From an uncultured Roseobacter sp. (GTDB lineage: Bacteria; Pseudomonadota; Alphaproteobacteria; Rhodobacterales; Rhodobacteraceae): a DNA stretch of 64,000 nucleotides. Below are positions 37,167 through 45,252 of this stretch, in pieces (the first letter of the stretch is position 1; every line of letters starts with the position of its first letter). The notes under the pieces were generated by a model, which worked only from the letters and a program-made list of their open reading frames with translations, searched no databases and was not told the origin of the DNA. The position numbers and the translations under genes are program-made. The stretch spans positions 434,001-498,000 of the forward strand of contig NZ_CANLXG010000003.1 in the NCBI RefSeq assembly GCF_947495025.1, given 5' to 3'.

Positions 37167-38450
37167 ATGAGCCGCACCAGCTTTGTTGCAGCCCTGGCCC
37201 TTCTGGCCGCAGGTCAGGTGTTGGCAAATCCGGTTGACGAGGTCCGTCCAGACGCCCCCGAACTGGCCCCCTATGGTACTTTTCCGATCGGCGTGCAGAC
37301 ACTGCGGTTTGTGAATCCCGGCCAGATTGACGTGCTGGCTGTAACCGGCGACGACGTGCCACTTTATGACCGTGAACTGACAGTAGAGGTCTGGTACCCT
37401 GCGGTCGAAGGCACCCAGCCGGGCGGGTCTTATGATACTGTTCTGCGGGACGGTCAGACACCGGTGACTCTGACCGGCCGTGCGGCACGTGACGCGGAAC
37501 CGGTCGCCGATGGAAGCTATCCGCTGATCGTGATCAGCCACGGCTATCCCGGCAACCGGTATCTGATGTCGCATCTTGGCGAGAACCTCGCTTCCAAAGG
37601 CTATATTACTGTCGCCATCGATCACCGGGACAGCACCTATTCCGATCAGGCCGCCTTTGGCTCTACCCTGCTCAACCGCCCGATCGACCAGCGCTTTGTC
37701 ATAGATCAGATGGCGGCACTCGAGAGCAACCTGGGCGCGATAACAGACACTTCTGTTGTAGGTGTGATCGGTTACTCCATGGGCGGGTACGGCGCGCTGG
37801 TGTTCGGCGGTGCGGGCGTGACGCAGGCCTCGACTGAATACAGCTGGGGTACGCCCAACGGCCTGCTGGCACAGCACCTGTCAGGCAGCGAAAGCCATGC
37901 CGCGCTGATCGACCCCCGGGTCAGGGCACTCATCGTTATTGGTCCCTGGGGCCGCAATGCAGGTTTCTGGGATGCCAACACACTGGCGGGACTGGAAAAA
38001 CCGACACTTATCATGGCGGGCGGATCGGATGATGTTTCGGTCTATGGCGCCATCCGGACGATTTTCGAAGAAGCGCGCGGCACGGAACGACATCTGCTGA
38101 CCTTCAATCACGCAAACCATAATGCAGCCGCCCCGATCCCGGCACCCAAAGAAAGCCGGGAGCCTGTGGACACTCTCGATTTCGTGCCATTTGAGCATTA
38201 TGCCGACCCGGTCTGGGACACAGTGCGCATGAACAACATTGCCCAGCACTTTGCCACTGCGTTCTTTGACCTGCATCTGCGCGGCGATGTCTCCCGGCGG
38301 CCGTATTTTGATCTGATCCCTGTGTCTGACGACGGGGTAACGGCGCTGGACGAAGAAGCTCTGCCGACGGATGACCATACTTACTGGACTGGCTTTCCCG
38401 ACAGAACCGCACGCGGTCTGCGGTTCGAAACCCTTGCTGAGGGCGAGTAG
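37167..38450 (+). CDS. Secreted alpha/beta hydrolase (dienelactone/PAF-acetylhydrolase-like)
   Basis: This 427-residue protein has a cleavable signal peptide (MSRTSFVAALALLAAGQVLA). The alpha/beta-hydrolase features are the oxyanion-side LIVISHGYPGNRYL, the nucleophile elbow GVIGYSMGGYGAL and a late acid/histidine region (LIMAGGSDDVSVYG ... LLTFNHANHN). The insertion size and VEVWYPA beginning resemble bacterial dienelactone hydrolases and PAF-acetylhydrolase-like esterases. It is expected in the periplasm; the ester substrate is unknown. Confidence 0.88.
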   Translation: MSRTSFVAALALLAAGQVLANPVDEVRPDAPELAPYGTFPIGVQTLRFVNPGQIDVLAVTGDDVPLYDRELTVEVWYPAVEGTQPGGSYDTVLRDGQTPVTLTGRAARDAEPVADGSYPLIVISHGYPGNRYLMSHLGENLASKGYITVAIDHRDSTYSDQAAFGSTLLNRPIDQRFVIDQMAALESNLGAITDTSVVGVIGYSMGGYGALVFGGAGVTQASTEYSWGTPNGLLAQHLSGSESHAALIDPRVRALIVIGPWGRNAGFWDANTLAGLEKPTLIMAGGSDDVSVYGAIRTIFEEARGTERHLLTFNHANHNAAAPIPAPKESREPVDTLDFVPFEHYADPVWDTVRMNNIAQHFATAFFDLHLRGDVSRRPYFDLIPVSDDGVTALDEEALPTDDHTYWTGFPDRTARGLRFETLAEGE

Positions 38451-38607
38451 GCCCTGTCCTGACACCCGGGCGCAGTTTCACGGCTTTTTCCTGACCGCAC
38501 GGCATCGTGACTGCGCCGCATGGACATTCCGGCAGAACTCCCCCAGAATTGCTGCCGTTCTGCTGATTGCCAGCCTGTTGCCGGCACAGTCAGACGGGGT
38601 ACACGAC

Positions 38608-38895
38608 GTGAAAGACACAATCAGTAAACGGCGGGTGGACCCCTTCTCTCTTCTTTCAGAGGCCCTGGAAAACGGGTGGCAGACAATCGACACAATCCCC
38701 CGCGCCGGTCAGGGGGAATTTCTGGTGATTACGCTGACCGGACTGCGCTGTCTGGCGCGGACGCGCAGCGCTGAGCCGCGCATCCGCCGGGAAGACGGCT
38801 GGGGGCCGCGCCGCACCACTGTTGTGGCCTGTGGCAGCGGCAATTATCTCGGGGCCATAGCCTGGCGCTGGCCGGAAACAAACGGGGACGCCTAG
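38608..38895 (+). CDS. Small hypothetical protein (GW..I.TIP type)
   Basis: This 95-residue product is read from GTG 38608; no ATG is available in frame within the gap. The sequence ENGWQTIDTIPRAGQGEFLVIT and the closing RRTTVVACGSGNYLGAIAWRW resemble small proteins with a DUF551-like GWxPIETAP motif. The start codon is uncertain, since the upstream ribosome binding site is poor. It overlaps the convergent AhpD-like gene by four bases. Confidence 0.5.
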   Translation: MKDTISKRRVDPFSLLSEALENGWQTIDTIPRAGQGEFLVITLTGLRCLARTRSAEPRIRREDGWGPRRTTVVACGSGNYLGAIAWRWPETNGDA

Positions 38896-39500
38896 GTATG
38901 CCCCCAGTCATCAGGATCCTCTGAATTGCCCGGGCTCAGCCCGATAATATCGCCTTCTGTCGAGCAGCCCAGCCCCAGAACCGTGCGGTTGGCATAGGCA
39001 AAATAAGCCACCACCTGATTGATCTCGAGAATCTGCCCGTCGTCCCAGCCGCTTGCCCGCAACGCAAGGACATCCGCCCTGCGCATGTCTCCGGGTGTTT
39101 CATTCAGTTTGCGGGCATAGCGCATTGCTGCCTGCTCCGCCGCACTCAGGGGCATGGCACCGACGGCCCCCAGCCGGATTGCCGTCTGGATCGCATCGGA
39201 ACGTGCATGATCGCCAATCAGCCGCCGCATCCCAGCGAAATGATGCCGCTCGCAGTAATCGCACTTGTTCAGATGCGACACCCAGACCCCCAGCGCCTCC
39301 AGAAACCACTTGGGTACAGTATTACCCGAATGGTGCAGAACGTATTTATAGAGGGTCATGTGCCCTTCCATCGTATGCGGTCTCAGGGAATGCGCCATCA
39401 TAATGTTGTCGACATTATCGCCCGGCCCCCTGATCCGCTCATAGAGCTGTCTCAGCCGCCCCGTCGCCGCCTCAAAGGGCACCGTTGTGATCCAGGTCAT
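38892..39500 (-). CDS. Carboxymuconolactone decarboxylase family / AhpD-like peroxidase-related protein
   Basis: This 202-residue helical protein has the AhpD-type redox motif NKCDYCERHH (CxxC followed by His), placing it with the peroxidase-related alkylhydroperoxidase group. Such proteins reduce peroxides or related compounds with a thiol relay, though many are uncharacterised. The N-terminal half MTWITTVPFEAATGRLRQLY is typical of the subgroup. It diverges from parE. Confidence 0.88.
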   Translation of the reverse strand: MTWITTVPFEAATGRLRQLYERIRGPGDNVDNIMMAHSLRPHTMEGHMTLYKYVLHHSGNTVPKWFLEALGVWVSHLNKCDYCERHHFAGMRRLIGDHARSDAIQTAIRLGAVGAMPLSAAEQAAMRYARKLNETPGDMRRADVLALRASGWDDGQILEINQVVAYFAYANRTVLGLGCSTEGDIIGLSPGNSEDPDDWGHT

Positions 39501-39632
39501 CCGTCTGCCTTTTCGTTAACCATTTTCCCGCGCATCTGACCCGCAATTGACGCATAAGGAAAGGGTCCGGGGCTTTCCCCGCCCCTGCCCCTCTGCCATA
39601 CTTGGCGCAATCACCAAAAGAGGCTCGAGCTT

Positions 39633-41591
39633 ATGCCCAATGATCTGCTGACCGGCACCGCACCAGAAGACTATGATGCCTCCTCTATCGAAGTGCTGGA
39701 GGGGCTGGAGCCTGTCCGTAAACGCCCCGGCATGTACATTGGCGGCACCGATGAACGCGCGCTGCACCATCTGGTGGCAGAAGTACTCGACAATTCCATG
39801 GACGAGGCCGTCGCGGGCCATGCCAACCGCATCGAGGTCGAGCTGCACGACGACTACGCCGTGACCATCCGCGACAACGGCCGCGGCATCCCGATCGACC
39901 CGCACCCGAAATTCCCCGACAAGTCTGCGCTCGAGGTGATCCTCTGCACGCTCCACGCAGGCGGCAAGTTTTCGGGCAAAGCATACGAAACCTCGGGCGG
40001 TCTGCACGGTGTCGGCGCCTCGGTGGTCAATGCCCTGTCGGACAGCATGGTCGTCCAGGTCGCCCGCAACAAGGAAGTCTTTGAACAGCGCTTCTCGCGC
40101 GGCGTACCGCTGGGACCCGTGGAGAAAGTGGGCACGGCACCCAACCGCCGCGGCACCACCGTCACCTTTCACGCCGACGAGCAGATCTTCGGCTCGCACC
40201 GCTTCAAGCCCGCGCGCCTCTTCAAGAGCATCCGCTCCAAGGCCTACCTCTTCTCGGGCGTCGAAATCCGCTGGAAATCCGCGATCAACGACGGCGAAAC
40301 CCCGACAGAGGCCACCTTTCACTTCCCCGGCGGCCTCTCGGATTACCTGCGCGAGACCCTTGGAACCGCCACGACCTACGCCGATAATCCCTTTGCCGGA
40401 ACGGTTGATTTCAAAGAGAAATTCGGCGAGGCGGGCAAGGTGGAATGGGCCATCAACTGGACCCCTTCCCGCGACGGTTTCATCCAGTCTTACTGTAACA
40501 CCGTGCCCACGCCCGAAGGCGGCACCCATGTGGCCGGCTTCTGGGCCGCGATCCTCAAAGGCATCAAGGCTTATGGCGAGCTCAGCAACAACAGAAAGGC
40601 CGCCCAGATCACCCGCGAGGACCTGATCTCGGGCGGCTGCGCGCTGGTTTCCTGCTTCATCGCTGACCCGGCCTTTGTGGGCCAGACCAAGGACCGCCTT
40701 TCTACCGAGGCCGCGCAGAAAATGACCGAAGGGGCCGTGCGCGACCACTTTGACAACTGGCTGGCGGCGGATACGAAATCCGCCGGCGCCATCCTCGATT
40801 TCCTGGTCCTGCGCGCCGAAGAACGCCTGCGCCGCCGTCAGGAAAAGGAAACCGCCCGCAAATCAGCCACCAAAAAGCTGCGCCTGCCCGGCAAACTGAC
40901 AGACTGCACGTCCAAGGACCGCGCGGGCACCGAGCTTTTTATCGTCGAGGGCGACAGTGCGGGTGGCTCCGGCAAGGGCGCGCGCGACCGCAAAACCCAG
41001 GCCCTGCTGCCGCTCAAGGGTAAGATCCTCAACGTGCTGGGGGCGGCCTCGTCCAAACTGGGTTCAAACGCCGAAATCTCGGATCTCTGCGAGGCGCTGG
41101 GGTGTGGCATGGGCACCAAATTCAACCTCGATGATCTCCGCTATGACAAGATCATCATCATGACTGACGCGGATGTGGACGGCGCGCATATCGCCTCGCT
41201 GCTGATGACGTTTTTCTTTACCCAGATGCGCCCGCTGATTGACGCGGGCCACCTCTATCTTGCCTGCCCACCGCTTTTCCGGCTGACGCAGGGGGCGAAA
41301 CGGGTCTATTGCCTCGATGAGGCTGAAAAGGACGCCTGGCTGGAAAAAGGTCTGGGCGGCAAAGGCAAAATTGACGTCTCCCGCTTCAAGGGTCTGGGGG
41401 AAATGGACGCCAAGGACCTCAAAGAGACCACCATGGACCCAGCGACCCGCAAACTGATCCGCGTGTCGATTGACGAGGATATGCCAGGCGAGACCGGCGA
41501 TCTGGTCGAGCGCCTGATGGGGAAAAAGCCCGAGCTGCGGTATCAGTACATCCAGGAGAACGCGAAGTTTGTGGAGGAGCTGGATGTTTAA
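39633..41591 (+). CDS. parE: DNA topoisomerase IV subunit B
   Basis: ParE is the ATPase subunit that with ParC decatenates daughter chromosomes. The 652-residue protein has the GHKL ATPase motifs (EVLDNSMDEA, DNGRGIP, GGLHGVGASVVNALS), the TOPRIM motifs EGDSAGGS near residue 438 and DADVDGAHI, and the C-terminal FKGLGEMD. The short EELDV end and the absence of the GyrB insertion support ParE. It appears to stand alone, without parC in this window. Confidence 0.96.
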   Translation: MPNDLLTGTAPEDYDASSIEVLEGLEPVRKRPGMYIGGTDERALHHLVAEVLDNSMDEAVAGHANRIEVELHDDYAVTIRDNGRGIPIDPHPKFPDKSALEVILCTLHAGGKFSGKAYETSGGLHGVGASVVNALSDSMVVQVARNKEVFEQRFSRGVPLGPVEKVGTAPNRRGTTVTFHADEQIFGSHRFKPARLFKSIRSKAYLFSGVEIRWKSAINDGETPTEATFHFPGGLSDYLRETLGTATTYADNPFAGTVDFKEKFGEAGKVEWAINWTPSRDGFIQSYCNTVPTPEGGTHVAGFWAAILKGIKAYGELSNNRKAAQITREDLISGGCALVSCFIADPAFVGQTKDRLSTEAAQKMTEGAVRDHFDNWLAADTKSAGAILDFLVLRAEERLRRRQEKETARKSATKKLRLPGKLTDCTSKDRAGTELFIVEGDSAGGSGKGARDRKTQALLPLKGKILNVLGAASSKLGSNAEISDLCEALGCGMGTKFNLDDLRYDKIIIMTDADVDGAHIASLLMTFFFTQMRPLIDAGHLYLACPPLFRLTQGAKRVYCLDEAEKDAWLEKGLGGKGKIDVSRFKGLGEMDAKDLKETTMDPATRKLIRVSIDEDMPGETGDLVERLMGKKPELRYQYIQENAKFVEELDV

Positions 41592-41617
41592 ATAACATCT
41601 ATTCAAGGGGTTAGCTG

Positions 41618-42226
41618 GTGCCGACGTACATGTCAAGAAGCTACTTTGGAGGAGGGGGACCCTACCAAGTACCGGGTTTTTGTCCGAATTGCGGCCCAGT
41701 CATCTGCGGCTTAACCTTCCCGTCTCCGGCAGACGCGAATACAATCATGCACGGCAATGCAGCTAGTTGCCCCAAGTGCGGGAGTTTAGCGGCACTTGAA
41801 GACGGAAGATATGATTTCAGAAAACAGGCGCTGCGAATATTGGCTGAGGCCGATATTACAAAGAAACAAGCAAAACAATTCACAAGAAAAATTGAAAAGG
41901 CCGCCAATCTAAATTCGCTACCGAAAAGCGTAGCGCCCATCAACCCAGCCCTTGAGCAAGTCGCCGAGCTCGCGATTCAGCAAAACAATCCTCGCTTAGC
42001 ACTAAGTCAAATAGGACATATTTTGTTCTTTATCGCCGGAGCCGCAGTTTCAAATATTGTAAACGCCGACGAACTCTGGGATCGCTATTGGAAAGGTGAG
42101 CTATTCGAAAATCACCAAACTGGCAGCAGCGAGTCAAAACAGAACTTGGCAGACGAGGCCGAAAGAAACACCCCCGATGAAGGAAAGAACAAATCCTCTG
42201 ACGATTGGAATACAACGGATGTTTGA
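41618..42226 (+). CDS. Zinc-ribbon protein of unknown function, AT-rich, probably acquired
   Basis: This 202-residue protein is read from GTG 41618 after AAGGGG (ATG 41630 is the alternative). Two CxxC pairs (C22-C25 and C51-C54: FCPNCG and CPKCG) make a zinc ribbon. A Lys-rich helical part and a hydrophobic stretch, GHILFFIAGAAVSNIV, near residues 132-147 follow, then an acidic, disordered tail. Base composition is clearly lower in GC than parE and everything else here. I recognise no family. GGATGTTT occurs at 41582 and again at 42217, just outside and at the end of the gene. Confidence 0.75.
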   Translation: MPTYMSRSYFGGGGPYQVPGFCPNCGPVICGLTFPSPADANTIMHGNAASCPKCGSLAALEDGRYDFRKQALRILAEADITKKQAKQFTRKIEKAANLNSLPKSVAPINPALEQVAELAIQQNNPRLALSQIGHILFFIAGAAVSNIVNADELWDRYWKGELFENHQTGSSESKQNLADEAERNTPDEGKNKSSDDWNTTDV

Positions 42227-42362
42227 CATAAACGACTACTCCAACATTCAATTCTGAGACTAGCATGCAGCGAAGCGCGTTGCGCTTCCGCCCATTTGAC
42301 CGAACACAGCGCTAAACGTTTGTTTACAATTCCGCCCGAGGCCCCGCCTCGGGCCGCGCCCG

Positions 42363-42458
42363 ACCTCCCCCACGGGGAGGGCGCATTCTATGCCCCCTCG
42401 TTTCTGCGAACCCCTCCGGGCTCAAACGCTCCACTGGAGCGTTTGCAAGACGCCCTCC
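42363..42458 (+). repeat. Structured intergenic repeat, copy 1
   Basis: This copy starts with a CTCCCC/GGGGAG hairpin followed by GGGCGCA, then after about 40 less conserved bases a perfect 11-base-pair inverted repeat (42423-42433 with 42435-42445, one C between), then GCAAGACGCCCTCC. It aligns with copy 2 about 181 bases downstream in the same orientation. Confidence 0.75.
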
Positions 42459-42543
42459 GGCCCGAGGTCAGGCGCAGCCCGTCCCAACTGTTGCAATGTA
42501 TCCTTATTGCGCCTGTACAGGGCTCCGCCCGTTCAGCCCTGAA

Positions 42544-42640
42544 ACCTTCCCCCTTGGGAGGGCGCACTGCGTGCCCCCCTGATGCTGCCGCATCGCTCCG
42601 GCCTCAAACGTTCCACTGGAACGATTGCAAGACGGCCTCC
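42544..42640 (+). repeat. Structured intergenic repeat, copy 2
   Basis: This copy has the same order of elements as copy 1 with one indel. Its central inverted repeat (42605-42615 with 42617-42627) pairs at 10 of 11 positions. At one position both arms changed together (C-G in copy 1, T-A in copy 2), so pairing has been kept. Confidence 0.75.
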
Positions 42641-42804
42641 TTCCCGGGCTAACACGCTGCCCTTTCCATCAGTTCCGCTAAGAAACCGCTACGTCCGTGG
42701 CGTTACCTGAGCGAACGCACCACATCTGCGGAAGCACGCCCGTGCTCGTCCCTCACCACCCATGGCACATCATCCACGGGGGGCAAGGGGCGCCCAAAGG
42801 CGTC

Positions 42805-42897
42805 TCACATCGCCATCATATGAACAGCCTCAAAGGCGATCCAGACACCCATCAGGGCCAGAAATCCAATCACAGTCGGTACAACTACACGGGCCAT
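42805..42897 (-). CDS. 30-residue single-span membrane microprotein
   Basis: The product is almost entirely one hydrophobic helix: MARVVVPTVIGFLALMG, then a short FEAVH segment and MMAM at the end. An ideal ribosome binding site, AAAGGAG, lies eight bases before the ATG. A seven-base-pair GC hairpin (42916-42932) precedes it. It lies about 190 bases downstream of an FNR-controlled cytochrome c gene on the same strand. The size and shape recall the tiny accessory subunits of terminal oxidases, but I cannot match it to a known one. Confidence 0.6.
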   Translation of the reverse strand: MARVVVPTVIGFLALMGVWIAFEAVHMMAM

Positions 42898-43084
42898 ATC
42901 GGCGCTCCTTTCCAGGCACCCCGGCGGGGTGCGGTCAGTGCCGCAGCGCGTTCTGCCCTGCGATCTGACCCCCATGTGGCCCCTGCAGACTGACACAAAC
43001 ACCCCCCGCACCGTCACGATATTTCACGCCGTCGGGAGTGCCCTGAAACATCGTGCGCCGGTACCGGTCGCGCACAGTCTGACG

Positions 43085-43483
43085 CTATTCCTGCAGCCCG
43101 CGCAGGTATTCCAGCAGGTCCGCCACCGGCTGCGAGGTCAGCACCGGCTGCCCGGTCTCAGTTTTCAGGATCACATCAGTGCCCTCGAAAAATTCGCCAT
43201 AGACCGGCATGGGCGAGCCGTGGCTCACCAGCGGATCGCGCCCGTCGATACGCATGATAATACGCTCGACCGGCAACACACCGTCATGCCGCGCTGTCAG
43301 CCCCGTCAGGTCCGGCGGCTGCAGCACCAGCGCCGGCGCCATCGGGCCGTTGCCCCGCGCCTCTTCGCCATGACAGGTGGCGCAGTGGCGTGCATAGATC
43401 TCGGCCCCGATCACGGCGTCCTGTGCCAAAGCAGCGCCGCCGATCAGCACCAGACCACTCAGAACAGCTGTAAAATTATTCAT
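43085..43483 (-). CDS. Periplasmic c-type cytochrome, FNR-controlled
   Basis: This 132-residue protein has a signal peptide (MNNFTAVLSGLVLIGGAALA) and one haem c site, CATCHG, at the start of the mature part. A possible axial methionine lies in GSPMPVYGEFF. It is a class I small cytochrome for periplasmic electron transfer. ATG 43483 follows AAGGAG; a longer frame from 43501 lacks a ribosome binding site. A perfect FNR box lies about 55 bases upstream, so expression should rise at low oxygen. Confidence 0.9.
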   Translation of the reverse strand: MNNFTAVLSGLVLIGGAALAQDAVIGAEIYARHCATCHGEEARGNGPMAPALVLQPPDLTGLTARHDGVLPVERIIMRIDGRDPLVSHGSPMPVYGEFFEGTDVILKTETGQPVLTSQPVADLLEYLRGLQE

Positions 43484-43537
43484 GATCAGCTCCTTATCCA
43501 TCCGCTATCAGCATGGCATGCCCTGAGGGCGCGCGCC

Positions 43538-43551
43538 TTGATCCGGATCAA
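43538..43551. promoter_or_regulatory. FNR/FnrL binding site
   Basis: TTGATccggATCAA is an exact match to the TTGAT-N4-ATCAA consensus of FNR-type regulators, FnrL in Rhodobacteraceae. It lies 55 bases upstream of the cytochrome c start (minus) and 84 bases upstream of the lipoprotein start (plus), so it could act on either or both. Confidence 0.85.
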
Positions 43552-43634
43552 GCAGCCATTACTCCAAGATGAAAACCACGTGACGGCTGCAGGCACTGCT
43601 TGATTGCCGGGCGGGCTTTCTGCACTGATGGGGC

Positions 43635-44315
43635 ATGCGATTATTTGTCATTGCCAGTCTGATTGTTCTGACCGCCTGCGGCCGCCCCCTGACAGAAACA
43701 GAGGTGGCTTTCGCCCGCACCATTCACGGCGATACCCTTGATGTGGATCGCGTCCGCCTTGTGGACGGTGCGCCCACGCGAGCGGTGACTTTCCGGCGTG
43801 CCGCACGCCCCCGGACCACGTGCCGCGAGCGCATCCTGCCGCCCATCACAGAGGAGGTCGTTACGTCCAAACCTGCGGCTGTGGCGTTTTACAACCGCGT
43901 GCTGTTCGACAAAGACTGGTACCTCGATGACTATCTGCCCGACTATCCGGACCGCATCGGGCTGATTGCGGCGATGCTCTTTGCGCATGAACTGACCCAC
44001 GTCTGGCAGTGGCAGAATCGCCAGGACACCGGATATACCCCGCTGCGGGCTGCTTTTGAGCATGGCGGCGCCAGCGACCCCTACCTCTTTGATCTCAGTA
44101 AAGAACCCCGTTTCGCGGATTTCGGATATGAGCAGCAGGGGGCGATTATGGAAGAATTTGTCTGCTGTCGCGCGCTGGACCCCGGCGCGGCCCGCACGCA
44201 GCGCCTGCATGCACTGATTTCACAGGCCATGCCGGTTGCGCCACTGCCACAGTCGCGCCCCTATGCGGTCGGCCTGCCCTGGGAGGGGGTTGAAATCGAA
44301 GGCATCTGCAGCTGA
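43635..44315 (+). CDS. Lipoprotein with HExxH zinc-peptidase motif
   Basis: This 226-residue protein has a lipoprotein signal ending in the lipobox LTAC (Cys15). The sequence LFAHELTHVWQWQ at about residues 115-127 is an HExxH zincin motif in the same style as DUF4157-type metallopeptidases. Later acidic residues (IMEEFVCC) could supply the third ligand. It is predicted to be membrane-anchored in the periplasm. Substrate and pathway are unknown. Its stop is directly adjacent to the convergent cytochrome gene. Confidence 0.78.
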   Translation: MRLFVIASLIVLTACGRPLTETEVAFARTIHGDTLDVDRVRLVDGAPTRAVTFRRAARPRTTCRERILPPITEEVVTSKPAAVAFYNRVLFDKDWYLDDYLPDYPDRIGLIAAMLFAHELTHVWQWQNRQDTGYTPLRAAFEHGGASDPYLFDLSKEPRFADFGYEQQGAIMEEFVCCRALDPGAARTQRLHALISQAMPVAPLPQSRPYAVGLPWEGVEIEGICS

Positions 44316-44717
44316 TCAGGGGACCTGCACAGACCGCAGCCAGGCCAGGATCGCGGCCTGCGCCCGCGGTACCCGCGCGACGCCCGGCAGACGTGCGCGG
44401 CGTGGGTCTTCCAGTGCGACCAGCGGTGTCATGGCCCGCCCGTCCTGTTCGCCTGTGGCATAGGCCTCGAGTATACCGAGCACACGGGCATCAGGGAATT
44501 CCCCGCCCGCGCTGCGCGACAGTACGGTCAGATCGGCCGGTGTCTTGCTGAGCCCGCGCACCCCGGCGCCGCCACCGCCGCGGGCATCACCGCCATGACA
44601 CAGAGCGCAACTGGCCGCAAAGAGCGCTGCGCCCTCGCGTTCGAGATCGCGCTCTCCCGGCCCACAGGCCGCGAGGACCAGTATCAGTCCCGGAACCGGA
44701 AAAGTCAGACGGCGCAA
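44316..44717 (-). CDS. Lipoprotein c-type cytochrome
   Basis: This product of about 133 residues has a lipobox, LAAC, near residue 17 and one haem c site, CALCHGGDARGGGG. I chose TTG 44717 because a perfect AAAGGAGG lies seven bases upstream; the frame is open further 5' to 44783 but without a signal. A membrane-tethered mono-haem cytochrome is expected to pass electrons in the periplasm, possibly with the cytochrome at 43085-43483. Confidence 0.82.
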   Translation of the reverse strand: MRRLTFPVPGLILVLAACGPGERDLEREGAALFAASCALCHGGDARGGGGAGVRGLSKTPADLTVLSRSAGGEFPDARVLGILEAYATGEQDGRAMTPLVALEDPRRARLPGVARVPRAQAAILAWLRSVQVP

Positions 44718-44817
44718 ATGAATTCCTCCTTTGTCGGGCCAGCCGTGGAAAACGGCCTTGCCGCTGTCATAGCAGGAGGTCATGCTCGGATTAATGTCAG
44801 GTTAAAAGGATCGCTCC

Positions 44818-45252
44818 ATGGCCCAATACGCAATCATTATGACACTGGCCGGCGTAGGCATCCCGATGCTGGCCGCACTGAACGCAGCGCTTGGTCAACG
44901 CATCGGATCCCCGGCTGCGGCAGCGACGGTTCTGTTCACAATCGCGTTTCTGTCTTGCCTCGCGGTCATGATCACAACCGGTCCGCAGGCTCTTTCCAAA
45001 GTCACCCAGGCCCCCAGATATCTCCTGCTCGCAGGCGTGCTGATCGCGTTTTATGTTCTCAGCATTACCTGGATTGCCCCGGTTTTCGGCGTCGGCAACG
45101 CGGTGTTTTTCGTTCTGCTCGGTCAGCTCGTCAGTGCTGCCGCTATTGACCATTTTGGCCTCTTTGGCGCGCGGGTCGCCCCGCTGGACCTGACACGGGC
45201 CGCCGGCATCGCCCTGATGGCAGCGGGTGTCTTTGTCACGCAGAAGGTTTAG
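44818..45252 (+). CDS. DMT-family transporter, YdcZ/DUF606 type
   Basis: This 144-residue protein has four to five hydrophobic helices with the small-transporter layout of DUF606/YdcZ (AALNAALGQRIGSPAAAATVLFTIAF, GNAVFFVLLGQLVSAAAIDHFG). It probably works as a dimer; the substrate is unknown. It overlaps the convergent Ldh-family gene by 17 bases. Confidence 0.85.
   Translation: MAQYAIIMTLAGVGIPMLAALNAALGQRIGSPAAAATVLFTIAFLSCLAVMITTGPQALSKVTQAPRYLLLAGVLIAFYVLSITWIAPVFGVGNAVFFVLLGQLVSAAAIDHFGLFGARVAPLDLTRAAGIALMAAGVFVTQKV

Larger units (their letters stand above)
42227..42804. other. Non-coding stretch with hairpins and a duplicated repeat
   Basis: No convincing gene is seen in about 580 bases. 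It holds a seven-base-pair hairpin GAAGCGC/GCGCTTC (42272-42288), a second one CCCGAGG/CCTCGGG (42335-42353) and two copies of a roughly 96-base repeat, listed separately. It looks like intergenic repeat DNA next to a recently gained gene. Confidence 0.6.

Noticed and set aside
39516..40748. A 410-codon minus-strand open frame opposite parE
   Set aside because: It is a mirror frame of parE; the product is repetitive Gly/Ala/Val/Asp sequence without a family match.
42935..43051. A 38-codon minus-strand frame between the cytochrome c gene and the microprotein
   Set aside because: It has no ribosome binding site, ends in a GC-rich hairpin region, and its product has no membrane or domain character.
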